In this document: one piece after another, positions 1 through 8,846 of the stretch
Layout of the letters: each line of letters starts with the position of its first letter
How positions within the stretch are numbered: position 1 is the stretch's first letter
Assembly (NCBI RefSeq): GCF_006494775.1
Contig: NZ_CP041146.1
Location: 4,774,001 to 4,838,000 of the forward strand
From: Nocardioides humi
GTDB lineage: Bacteria; Actinomycetota; Actinomycetes; Propionibacteriales; Nocardioidaceae
Length of the DNA stretch: 64,000 nt
Reading direction: 5' to 3'
Made by a program: the position numbers and the translations under genes
The notes under the pieces: model-generated
What the model saw: the letters and a program-made list of their open reading frames with translations, nothing else
The model's database searches: none
What the model was told of the DNA's origin: nothing

Positions 1-2433
1 CCGGATGCCCGACAGCGGAGGGGAGTGGGGCGACGCGACCGAGCCCATCGAGAGCCCCGTCTCGACCATCAACGACTACGCGGAGAACCTCGCCGTGCTC
101 GGCGACGGCTCCTACGTGATCGCCACCGGCGAGTCGCCCGAGATCAGGTACGACGACAGCGGGAGCGCCCACTACATGGGCGCCCTGCACCTGCGATTCG
201 GCGCCGACGGGGCGGCGACGGTGGCCGAGATCGCCGACACCGTGCTGCGGCCGTACTTCGGGGGCTTCTACTACAGCGGCTACACGGCGGTCCGCTCGCT
301 GCCCGACGGCCGGGCCGTCCTGCACGGCAACGGCGGCTCCCTGGACGACATCGCCTGGGTGGGCCTCGACGGCGCCGGTGCGGCGGTCACGGGCGCGACG
401 GTGGTCGGCACGGACGTCTATCCGCCCTACGAGCTCTCGTCGATCGGCGGCTCGGTCGCCTATGCGCCGGTGCTCGGAGGCCTCTGGGTCGCCGACGAGG
501 GCGACAGCGACGGCGAGTACCTGCACTACTACGACGGCACGACCGACGTGACCGGCTTCAAGATCCGCAAGTTCGCCGACTACCAGTTCGGCCACAACCA
601 GATCCACGCCTTGCCCGACGGGTCGGTCGTGGTGCCGATGACCGACTTCGACGCGCCCGGGCAGCCGAACGGCTGGCTCCGGCTCGAGCTCCTGGGGGTC
701 ACGCCGAAGGTGACCACGCAGCCGGATTCGGTGGCGGTCGAGCTGGGGCGGGACCAGGCGACCCGGCCGGTGACGTTCACGGCGGCGGTGGACGCCGGCA
801 TCGCGGACGAGTACGGCAGCGACCTGCAGTGGCAGGTGCGGGCGGCGGGGGCCGCCACGTTCACCGACGTCGCGGGCGCCACCTCGGCCACCCTCGAGGT
901 GACGGCCTCCCCGGAGACCGCCGGATCGGCGTACCGGCTCCGGGTGAGCAATGCGGCAGGCACCGTCGTCTCCGACGAGGCGTCGTTGGCGGTGACCTAT
1001 CCGCCGCGCTTCACGCTGGACGCGCGGAACGTGTCGGTGACCGAGGGCAGCGACGCCCAGCTCCTGGTCGACTCGATCGCCAGCCCGGAGCACACCGTCA
1101 CCTGGCAGCGGCGGGTCGGTGGCTACTGGACCGACATCGCGGAGGACGACGAGAACTTCGTGGTCGCCACCGAGGGCGGCCGGTCCGTGCTGACCGTGGT
1201 CGACACCAATGTGGACCAGTCGGGCTCGGTCTTCCGGGCGAAGCTGAGGAACGACCTCGGGATCACCACGGCGCCGCCGTGCGGCTGACGGTCGGCCCGA
1301 GGCTGTCGGTCCCGGCCGAGGGGCTGTCGCTGGACGGGGTCGTGCTGGAGTGGTCGGGGTCGGAGGAGCTGCAGGCGGCGCCGCCGTTCGGGTCGTCGAA
1401 CTACCTCTCCGCCGGGATCTCCGACGGCGACGAGGCCACGTACCGGCAGTCCGAGGGCGAGGTGGAGGTCGTCCACGTCACCGGCGGCGGGAGCGAGTCC
1501 GCGGCGTCGTACGCCACGCGGGCGGCGCAGGTCGGCGGCGGCGTCACCCAGCTGGTCCGGCTCTCCGGCGGCGCGGCCGAGGTCGCGGCCGACGGCTCGG
1601 CGACGGTGGAGTGGAGCGGCACGTGGAGCGTGAACTTCTACGACGGGCTGGTGCCGTTCTGGCTGTCCGACCCGGTGCTGACGGTCGATCCCGACGGGAC
1701 GGGGACGCTGACCGCCGACGTGGACGGCTACGGCTCGACCATGGAGAGCCCGGAGCAGCGCTCGCCGCTGGACGAGGTCGAGGACGTCACCATCGCCACC
1801 TTCGGCGGGGTCGAGGTCGACCCGGCCGGCGTGGTGAGGATCGATCCCGACTACGCCGGGGTCGAGGCCGACGTCCCTGACGGGTTCACGCCGCAGAACC
1901 GGGTGAACCCGGGGTGGGGCGCCTGGCCGCAGGGGTTCGTGGACTTCCACTTCGCGACCGGCCTGTCGTCGTACTGGTACTCCTCGGGCGGCGCGGCGGA
2001 CGCGAAGAAGCCGCCGGCGCCGTTCACGGTGGACTTCACCGATGCCGAGCCCGTCGAGGGCGGCGGGGAGCCGGAGCCTCCGGTCGACGACGACGAGCCC
2101 GCGGCCGCGAAGGCCGCTCCGGTCGTGGACCTGAAGGTCAAGAGGAAGGTCCGGGTCGGGAAGAAGGTCAAGGCCAGGGTCACCGTGACGCTGCCCGCCG
2201 GCGTCGCGTCGTACTCGGGTCAGGTGGTGGTCCGCGAGGGCAGCCGGGTGCTCGGGGTCAAGCGGGTGACGGTGGCCTCGGGCGGAGTGGTCAAGGTCAA
2301 GCTGGGCAAGGCGGTCGTCCGCCGGCTCGGGCCCGGCCGGCACTTCCTCATCGCAGCGGTGCGGCCCAGCGCCACGACCGAGGCCGCGACGAGCGACGTC
2401 GTGGTGGTCAAGGTCAGGAAGCGGAAGCGCTAG
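1..2433 (+). CDS. Secreted Ig-like / HtaA-type surface protein, 5' end outside window, frameshifted
   Basis: The reading frame is open from the left edge, so the true start lies outside the window. The first part reads as a beta-rich, propeller-like region followed by two Ig-like segments (about 700-1280). That frame stops at 1286-1288, while the frame one base back continues the protein to the TAG at 2431-2433. Restoring one base near 1273-1278 (reading T-A-P-A-V-R-L-T-V) joins them. The second part resembles an HtaA (haem-binding surface) domain, about 1330-2060, then an acidic-proline linker and a Lys/Arg-rich Ig-like repeat, a tail common in Nocardioides secreted proteins. HtaA assignment is by pattern only. 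Probably cell-wall associated or secreted. It overlaps the convergent WYL gene by 20 bp. Confidence 0.55.
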   Translation, partial: PDARQRRGVGRRDRAHREPRLDHQRLRGEPRRARRRLLRDRHRRVARDQVRRQRERPLHGRPAPAIRRRRGGDGGRDRRHRAAAVLRGLLLQRLHGGPLAARRPGRPARQRRLPGRHRLGGPRRRRCGGHGRDGGRHGRLSALRALVDRRLGRLCAGARRPLGRRRGRQRRRVPALLRRHDRRDRLQDPQVRRLPVRPQPDPRLARRVGRGADDRLRRARAAERLAPARAPGGHAEGDHAAGFGGGRAGAGPGDPAGDVHGGGGRRHRGRVRQRPAVAGAGGGGRHVHRRRGRHLGHPRGDGLPGDRRIGVPAPGEQCGRHRRLRRGVVGGDLSAALHAGRAERVGDRGQRRPAPGRLDRQPGAHRHLAAAGRWLLDRHRGGRRELRGRHRGRPVRADRGRHQCGPVGLGLPGEAEERPRDHHGAAVRLTVGPRLSVPAEGLSLDGVVLEWSGSEELQAAPPFGSSNYLSAGISDGDEATYRQSEGEVEVVHVTGGGSESAASYATRAAQVGGGVTQLVRLSGGAAEVAADGSATVEWSGTWSVNFYDGLVPFWLSDPVLTVDPDGTGTLTADVDGYGSTMESPEQRSPLDEVEDVTIATFGGVEVDPAGVVRIDPDYAGVEADVPDGFTPQNRVNPGWGAWPQGFVDFHFATGLSSYWYSSGGAADAKKPPAPFTVDFTDAEPVEGGGEPEPPVDDDEPAAAKAAPVVDLKVKRKVRVGKKVKARVTVTLPAGVASYSGQVVVREGSRVLGVKRVTVASGGVVKVKLGKAVVRRLGPGRHFLIAAVRPSATTEAATSDVVVVKVRKRKR

Positions 2434-3379
2434 TCTCGCTCGTCGCACGGCGGGAGAGCCGGCCGATCAGCTCACCGAGCTCGGCCGGCTCCTCCACGGT
2501 GTAGTCGCGGTCGAGGTGGGCGAGCACCAGGACCGGCCAGTCCAGGCTGTCGGTGTTCATCGTCATCCGGCACGCTCCCTCGCCCACCGGCTCGACCGTG
2601 CCCCAGCGGCCGATCACGGCCGCGACCTCGGCGGCCGGCGCCTCGACGACGATCCGCACCTGGTGGCGCTGCGGCCGGTCGCGCAGGCCGCGGCTGACGT
2701 ACCGGGCCGCGTCCCCGCCGGGGATCTCCCGCGGCCGGAACCGCTGCCCGGTCGTCTCCGGTACGCCGGCGACCCGGTCCACCCGGAACGAGCGCCAGTC
2801 CCGGCGCTCGCGGTCGTAGGCCGCGAGGTACCAGCGCCGGCCGAGGTTGACCAGCCGGTGCGGCTCGACCCGGCGCGTGGTGCTCGTGCCGTCGTAGGCC
2901 GTGTAGGCGAAGGTGACCACCTCGCCGTCGCGGCACGCCTGGGCGAGCGTGGTCAGCGCGGTGGGGTCGAGCACCGGGCCGCCGGCCCAGGACAGGCCCT
3001 CGGTCTGGGTCTGCAGCGCGCCCATCCGCCGCCGCAGCCGCGGCGGCATCAGCGCGATCACCTTCGTCAGCGCCTGCAGCGTGGTGTCCTCGAAGCCGGG
3101 GGCGCCGCCGTTGGCGGCCGCCCGCAGGCCGACGGCGACGGCCACCGCCTCGTCGTCGTCGAGCAGCAGCGGCGCCATCGCCCCGCCCGCGCGCAGCTGG
3201 TAGCCGCCCGCGGCGCCGCGGACCGCGTCGACGTCGTACCCGAGCTCGCGGAGGCGCTCGACGTCGCGGCGCAGGGTGCGCTCGCTGACCTCGAGGCGGC
3301 CGGCGAGCTCGCCGCCGGTCCAGAACCGGTGGGTCTGCAGGAGGGAGAGGAGGCGCAGCATCCGGGCGCTCGTGCTCAT
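2414..3379 (-). CDS. YafY-type HTH-11 / WYL-domain transcriptional regulator
   Basis: A 321-residue protein with an N-terminal winged HTH (residues about 5-65, motif SERTLRRDVERL), then a WYL ligand-sensing domain containing RWYLAAYDRERRDWRSFRV and a C-terminal WCX extension. Length is normal for actinobacterial YafY/WYL regulators, which sense small ligands and control a divergent gene. It is divergent from a DrrAB-type exporter, its likely target. The start is chosen because TAGTCT sits six bases before the ATG, a leaderless arrangement. A second 321-residue member lies at 53732-54697 with a closely similar upstream sequence. Ligand unknown. Confidence 0.9.
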   Translation of the reverse strand: MSTSARMLRLLSLLQTHRFWTGGELAGRLEVSERTLRRDVERLRELGYDVDAVRGAAGGYQLRAGGAMAPLLLDDDEAVAVAVGLRAAANGGAPGFEDTTLQALTKVIALMPPRLRRRMGALQTQTEGLSWAGGPVLDPTALTTLAQACRDGEVVTFAYTAYDGTSTTRRVEPHRLVNLGRRWYLAAYDRERRDWRSFRVDRVAGVPETTGQRFRPREIPGGDAARYVSRGLRDRPQRHQVRIVVEAPAAEVAAVIGRWGTVEPVGEGACRMTMNTDSLDWPVLVLAHLDRDYTVEEPAELGELIGRLSRRATSETSASAS

Positions 3380-3441
3380 GTCCTCAGACTAGGTCCAAAT
3401 CAGGACAGAAACTGACCGGAATGCTCCCTAACGTGGTGGTC
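3380..3441. promoter_or_regulatory. Divergent promoter/operator between WYL regulator and DrrAB exporter
   Basis: On the plus strand TAACGT (3429-3434) lies seven bases before the ATG at 3442. On the minus strand TAGTCT lies six bases before the ATG at 3379. Between them is CAGGACAGAAA followed by CCGGAATG. The same layout recurs without gaps upstream of the other WYL/epoxide-hydrolase pair (30 of 44 aligned positions match by my count), so the conserved blocks are probably the WYL binding site plus promoter. Transcripts in both directions look leaderless. Confidence 0.65.
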
Positions 3442-3480
3442 ATGGAGACGAACACCACCCCCACGCAAGCGGGCCGGTGA
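3442..3480 (+). CDS. Possible 12-codon leader peptide, or displaced N-terminus of the exporter ATPase
   Basis: The plus-strand -10 sequence points to an ATG at 3442 that encodes METNTTPTQAGR and stops in a GTGA overlap with the exporter ATPase start at 3477. It could be a translated minicistron coupled to the ATPase. Alternatively one C is missing near 3469-3475: with it, the peptide runs straight into the ATPase as ...TQAGPVIRTAGL, a natural N-terminus for this family. Single-base losses in G/C runs recur in this window, so the second reading is at least as likely. Confidence 0.35.
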   Translation: METNTTPTQAGR

Positions 3481-4454
3481 TCCGCACCGCCGGACTCACC
3501 CGCCACTTCACGCGCAACAAGCAGACGATCGAGGCCGTCCGCGGACTCGACCTGGAGGTGGCGGCCGGCGAGCTGGTCGCCTTCCTCGGACCCAACGGCG
3601 CCGGCAAGTCCACGACGCTGCGGATGCTCACGACCCTGATCGCGCCGACGGCCGGGACCGCGTCGGTCGCGGGGCACGACGTGGTCGCGGACCGGGCCGC
3701 CGTCCGCCGCTCGATCGGGTACGTCGGCCAGGGCAACGCCGCGGGCCACCAATTCCGCGGCCGCGACGAGGTGATGTGCCAGGCGCGGGCGCACGGGCTG
3801 TCGCGGCGCGACGCGCGGCGTCGTACCGACGAGCTGCTGGAGGCCTTCGACCTCACCGAGCACGCCGACCGCCCGGTCGCGCAGCTCTCCGGCGGCCAGC
3901 GGCGCCGGCTGGACGTGGCGATCGGCCTGGTCCAGGAGCCGCCGATCCTCTTCCTCGACGAGCCGTCGACCGGCCTCGATCCGCAGAACCGCGTCAACCT
4001 GCAGGAGCAGGTCCGCCGGCTCAACGCCGAGCTCGGCACCACCATCGTGCTCACCACCCACTACCTCGAGGAGGCCGACGCCCTCGCCGGCCGGGTGATC
4101 GTGATCGACCACGGGCAGGTCATCGCCGACGACACCGCGTCCGCGCTGAAGTCCGCGCTCGGCGACCTGGTCGCGATGGACTTCGCCTCCGCCGACGCGG
4201 CGCGGGCGGCGGCCGAGCGCGCGGACCGGGTCGACGGCGCCCAGGTCACCGTGAGCGGCGCACACGTCGCCGTCCGTGCGGCCTTCGGTCGCGACGCGGC
4301 CCCGGCGCTGGTCGCCGACCTCGCCGCCGCCGGCACGCCGGTCACCCGGATCGAGGTGGTCGGCCCGACCCTCGACGACGTCTTCCTCGACCTCACCGGG
4401 CGCAGCCTGCGCGAGAACCAGTCCACCGCCGGCACCGAAGGAGCAGCAGCATGA
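3477..4454 (+). CDS. DrrA-type ABC transporter ATP-binding protein
   Basis: A 325-residue ABC ATPase: Walker A GPNGAGKS (about residue 40), signature LSGGQRRR, Walker B ILFLDEPSTGLD and the H-loop TTHYLEE. The C-terminal extension (about 225-325) is the domain typical of the daunorubicin-resistance (DrrA) subfamily, which powers export of drugs or lipids. It overlaps the permease gene by ATGA, so the two are translationally coupled. The divergent WYL regulator probably controls the operon. Substrate cannot be told from sequence. See the upstream leader entry for doubt about the exact start. Confidence 0.93.
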   Translation: MIRTAGLTRHFTRNKQTIEAVRGLDLEVAAGELVAFLGPNGAGKSTTLRMLTTLIAPTAGTASVAGHDVVADRAAVRRSIGYVGQGNAAGHQFRGRDEVMCQARAHGLSRRDARRRTDELLEAFDLTEHADRPVAQLSGGQRRRLDVAIGLVQEPPILFLDEPSTGLDPQNRVNLQEQVRRLNAELGTTIVLTTHYLEEADALAGRVIVIDHGQVIADDTASALKSALGDLVAMDFASADAARAAAERADRVDGAQVTVSGAHVAVRAAFGRDAAPALVADLAAAGTPVTRIEVVGPTLDDVFLDLTGRSLRENQSTAGTEGAAA

Positions 4455-5266
4455 CCATCGAGATCGACCTCACCCCGGCAGCAGCGACCGCCGCTCGCCG
4501 TACCTCCGTCGCCTCGCGGCCCGTCGGCGTGGTCGCCGACGTCTGGAACGTGCTCGTCCGCGAGCTCCAGCCGGTGCTCCGGCAGCCCGCGTCGGTGCTC
4601 TTCGCCATGGTGCAGCCGCTGGTCTTCCTCGGCCTGTTCGCGCCGCTGCTGCCGGACGCCGGCGACGGCTCCGCGCTGCAGTGGTTCGTGCCCGGCATCG
4701 TGTCGATGACCGCCCTGATGAGCGCGTCCTTCACCGGCGCCAACCTGTCGGAGGAGATCATCAGCGGCTCCTTCGAGCGACTGCTCGTCTCACCGGTGCG
4801 CCGCTCGTCGCTGATGATCGGCAAGGCGCTGCGCGAGATGGTGCCGCTGCTGCTCCAGACCGTCATCATCGTGGCCGCCGTGACGCCCTTCGGCTTCGAT
4901 CTGCACCTGCTCGGCGTCGTGGTGGGGATCCTGGTGCTGGTCCCGTTCAGCGTCGGCCTCGGCGCCCTCAGCCTCGCCCTCGCGGTCGCCGCCAAGGAGC
5001 AGGCCTGGGTGTTCTGGACCGTCCAGCAGACCGTGATCTTCCCGCTGCTGCTGCTCGCCGGCGTGCTGCTCCCGCTCGACGGCGCCCCCGGCTGGCTGCG
5101 GACGGCCTCCGACCTCAACCCGCTCCGCTACATCGTCGATGCCGAGCGCGCCCTGTTCGCCGGCAGCTACCCGGCCGACACCGTGCTCGCCGGGCTGGCC
5201 GCATCGCTCGTCGTCGCCGCGCTCGGGCTGTGGGTCGGCGTGCGGAGGATGAACCGCGCGAGCTGA
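4451..5266 (+). CDS. DrrB-type ABC-2 transporter permease
   Basis: A 271-residue integral membrane protein with about six hydrophobic segments and the ABC-2 family layout (N-terminal cytosolic stretch, then helices starting at the SVLFAMVQPLVFLGLF segment). Residues such as SGSFERLLVSPVRR match the conserved cytoplasmic loop of DrrB/NodJ-type permeases. It forms the membrane half of the exporter with the preceding ATPase, overlapping it by four bases. It converges on the PNP gene with 18 bp between the stops. Confidence 0.92.
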   Translation: MTIEIDLTPAAATAARRTSVASRPVGVVADVWNVLVRELQPVLRQPASVLFAMVQPLVFLGLFAPLLPDAGDGSALQWFVPGIVSMTALMSASFTGANLSEEIISGSFERLLVSPVRRSSLMIGKALREMVPLLLQTVIIVAAVTPFGFDLHLLGVVVGILVLVPFSVGLGALSLALAVAAKEQAWVFWTVQQTVIFPLLLLAGVLLPLDGAPGWLRTASDLNPLRYIVDAERALFAGSYPADTVLAGLAASLVVAALGLWVGVRRMNRAS

Positions 5267-5284
5267 GGTGCGGATCGCCGGCCG

Positions 5285-6118
5285 TCAGATGCGCGGCACG
5301 ATGTCGCCGAGCAGCGCACCCATCCGGGTCGCGGCGAGGCGGCCGGCCTCGAGCACCTCGGCGTGGTCGAGCGGCTCGCCGCTCAGCCCGGCGGCCAGGT
5401 TGGTGACCAGGCTGATGCCGAGGATCTCCATCCCGGCCTCACGCGCCGCGATCGCCTCGAGGGTGGTGCTCATGCCGACCAGGTGGCCGCCGAGGATCCC
5501 GGCCATCCGCACCTCGGCCGGCGTCTCGTAGTGAGGCCCGGTGAACTGGACGTAGACGCCCTCGTCGAGGCTCGGCTCGACCGAGCGGCACAGCTCGCGC
5601 AGCCGCGAGGAGTAGAGGTCGGTGAGGTCGACGAAGTTCGCGCCGACGATGGGCGACTGGCCGGTGAGGTTGATGTGGTCGCTGATCAGCACGGGCGTGC
5701 CGGGCGTCCAGGACTCCTTCAGCCCGCCGCAGCCGTTGGTCAGCACGATCGCGCGGCAGCCCGCCGCGGCCGCCGTACGCACGCCGTGGACGACCGCGGC
5801 GACGCCCCGGCCCTCGTAGTAGTGGGTGCGGCTGAGGAAGACCAGCAGGTGCCGGTCGGGCGCGCCGTCGGCGCCGGGGATCCGGATCGAGCGGATCCTG
5901 CCCGAGTGGCCCTGCACGGCCGACGCCGCGAAGCCGGGCAGCGAGGTCACCTCGAGCTCGGTCGTGTTCGCGCCACCGGCGCCGTCGAGCGCGTCGGCGG
6001 CCGGGAGCCAGCCGGAGCCGAGCACGAGGGCGACGTCGTGCCGGGCCACCCCGGTGAGCTCGGCGAGGCGGGCGGCGGCCTCTTCGGCCAGGGCGTACGG
6101 CGTGGGGGACTCGGTCAC
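5285..6118 (-). CDS. punA: Purine-nucleoside phosphorylase, trimeric (PNP-II) class
   Basis: A 277-residue enzyme that phosphorolyses purine (deoxy)nucleosides to base plus (deoxy)ribose-1-phosphate in purine salvage. Visible signatures: LVLGSG near residue 32 (phosphate loop), QGHSGR, TNGCGGL, FTGPHYETPAEVRM and GMSTTLEAIAAREAG, all typical of trimeric, human-like PNPs (deoD in mycobacteria). The GTG start follows TAGGCT by six bases, so the mRNA is probably leaderless. Adjacent to a GGCT-like gene, and in the same broad neighbourhood as lpdA, as in mycobacteria. Confidence 0.93.
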   Translation of the reverse strand: MTESPTPYALAEEAAARLAELTGVARHDVALVLGSGWLPAADALDGAGGANTTELEVTSLPGFAASAVQGHSGRIRSIRIPGADGAPDRHLLVFLSRTHYYEGRGVAAVVHGVRTAAAAGCRAIVLTNGCGGLKESWTPGTPVLISDHINLTGQSPIVGANFVDLTDLYSSRLRELCRSVEPSLDEGVYVQFTGPHYETPAEVRMAGILGGHLVGMSTTLEAIAAREAGMEILGISLVTNLAAGLSGEPLDHAEVLEAGRLAATRMGALLGDIVPRI

Positions 6119-6143
6119 GGCGCGAGCCTACTGCCCGCGATGC

Positions 6144-6596
6144 CTACAGCCCCGTCGAGCGGCAGGCGCGGGTGCGCAGCCCGGCGACGTAGTCGGCCGG
6201 TGCGTCCGCGGCCTCCGCCGCGTCCGCGATCACGCCGAGGTACGACGCCGACGGCAGCCCGCCCTCGTAGGCGTCGAGCACGTAGGTCCACGCCACGACC
6301 TCGCCGGCCATCGTCGAGATCCGCACCTTGGTCCTGCGGTACAGCCCCGAGTCGGCCGACTCCCACTGGTCCAGGTTCGGCTCGTCGAGCGGGCTGACGT
6401 CGTACACGGCGACGAAGACCTGCTCGAACGGGTCCTGGACGATCGTCGCCAGCGCGCCGTCCCAGCCGTGCTCCTCGCCGCCGAAGGTCAGCCGCCAGCC
6501 GGAGAGCCAGCCGGTGGTCTGCAGCGGCGAGTGGGGGCACCGCTCGCCCATCCGCTGGGGATCGAGGTTGGTGCCGTAGGCGGCGTACGACGTCAC
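6144..6596 (-). CDS. Gamma-glutamylcyclotransferase-like protein
   Basis: A 150-residue protein opening with the GGCT substrate-loop motif YGTNLDPQRM and carrying the Glu-containing motif WESADSGLYRRTKV where the family's catalytic acid sits. GGCT-fold enzymes convert gamma-glutamyl amines to 5-oxoproline; the bacterial relatives are mostly uncharacterised. The GTG start is preceded by TAGCCT at six bases (leaderless). It lies upstream of PNP on the same strand but has its own promoter. Confidence 0.8.
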   Translation of the reverse strand: MTSYAAYGTNLDPQRMGERCPHSPLQTTGWLSGWRLTFGGEEHGWDGALATIVQDPFEQVFVAVYDVSPLDEPNLDQWESADSGLYRRTKVRISTMAGEVVAWTYVLDAYEGGLPSASYLGVIADAAEAADAPADYVAGLRTRACRSTGL

Positions 6597-6641
6597 GGGC
6601 TCAGGCTAGATGACTGCGTGGAGTCGTACGCCGCCCGGCGG

Positions 6642-7832
<1,191 letters not shown>

Positions 7833-7961
7833 GAAGGGAGCAACTTCCTCTGCGTGGGCGGCGACCCCATGTCGCCGTACCGATGAGTAGCTGAACTCTG
7901 CCCTGAGTGTGACGCCGGGCACAAGCACCCGGTCCGACCTGAGGTCGCCGAGCCCCGTGCC

Positions 7962-8795
7962 CTAGACCTTCGCCAGGATCCCCGCGTCGACGGGAAGCGC
8001 CACTCCGGTGATGTAGCGCGCCTCGTCCGAGGCGAGGAAGAGGACCGCATGGGCGACGTCGCGTGACTCGACCCAGGGGACCGGCAGGGCGTTGGTCGCG
8101 ACGGACACGTCGACGATGTCGTCGCGCCCGGGCGCCTCCAGGTCGGGCCGGAACATCCGGAAGATCTCGTCGTTCATGATCATCGGGGTGTCGACCTGTG
8201 TGGGATGCACGCTGTTGACGCGGATCCAGTACGGCGCCAGCTCGTTCGCGAAGGTCCGCATCAGGCCGGTCACGCCGTGCTTCGCCGCGACGTAGTGGGC
8301 GAGGTTCGGCGTGCCCTGGAGACCGGCGGCCGAGCTGGTCAGCACGATCGAGCCGCCCCGCCCGCCCGCAACGAGATGCGGGACCGCCGCCTTGATGGTG
8401 TGCCACGTGCCGGTGAGGTTGATGTCGATCATCTCCTGCCAGGCGGCCTCGGAGATCTCGTGCCCGGGCGCGTAGCTGGCGATGCCGGCGTTGGCCACGA
8501 CGATGTCGAGCCCGCCCAGCGCGTCGATGCCGGCCGCCAGCTCCCGCTCGAGCCGGTCGAAGTCGCGGACGTCGACCTGGGCCGCATGGGCCCGGCCGCC
8601 CGCGGCCCGCACCAGCGCGCAGGTCTCCTCGAGGTCCTCCGGCGTCGCCATGGCGTAGCTCACCGAGGCCACCGGGGCGCAGATGTCGAAGGCGATGATC
8701 GACGCGCCCTCCTCGGCCAGCCGGACCGCATGGGCCCGGCCCTGGCCGCGACCTGCGCCGGTGATGAGCGCGATCCTCTGAGCGACACGGCCCAT
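7962..8795 (-). CDS. Mycofactocin-coupled SDR family oxidoreductase
   Basis: A 277-residue short-chain dehydrogenase: cofactor motif TGAGRGQGRAHAV, NAG, catalytic Ser (LTSSAAG) and YVAAKHGVTG (YxxxK). The insertion after strand beta-2 (around ICAPVASVSYAMATPEDL) is the hallmark of mycofactocin-dependent SDRs, which hold a non-exchangeable nicotinamide reoxidised through mycofactocin. Expected activity: oxidation of a secondary alcohol such as a terpenoid or steroid-like alcohol. Last gene of the minus-strand operon, 51 bp after the CoA ligase-TetR fusion, with AGGAGG at good spacing. Confidence 0.9.
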   Translation of the reverse strand: MGRVAQRIALITGAGRGQGRAHAVRLAEEGASIIAFDICAPVASVSYAMATPEDLEETCALVRAAGGRAHAAQVDVRDFDRLERELAAGIDALGGLDIVVANAGIASYAPGHEISEAAWQEMIDINLTGTWHTIKAAVPHLVAGGRGGSIVLTSSAAGLQGTPNLAHYVAAKHGVTGLMRTFANELAPYWIRVNSVHPTQVDTPMIMNDEIFRMFRPDLEAPGRDDIVDVSVATNALPVPWVESRDVAHAVLFLASDEARYITGVALPVDAGILAKV

Positions 8796-8846
8796 GGTCG
8801 TTCCTCCTGCGGGTGATCGATGGCGCGGTGGGGCGGCGGCTCGGCC

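Noticed and set aside
1265..1290. Programmed frameshift in the Ig-like/HtaA protein
   Set aside because: There is no slippery heptamer or downstream structure, and the same one-base loss recurs in unrelated genes. A sequence error fits better.
7913..7934. Small CCGGG/CCCGG hairpin between SDR and subtilisin genes
   Set aside because: Five-bp stem with an eight-base loop is too weak in this GC content to call.
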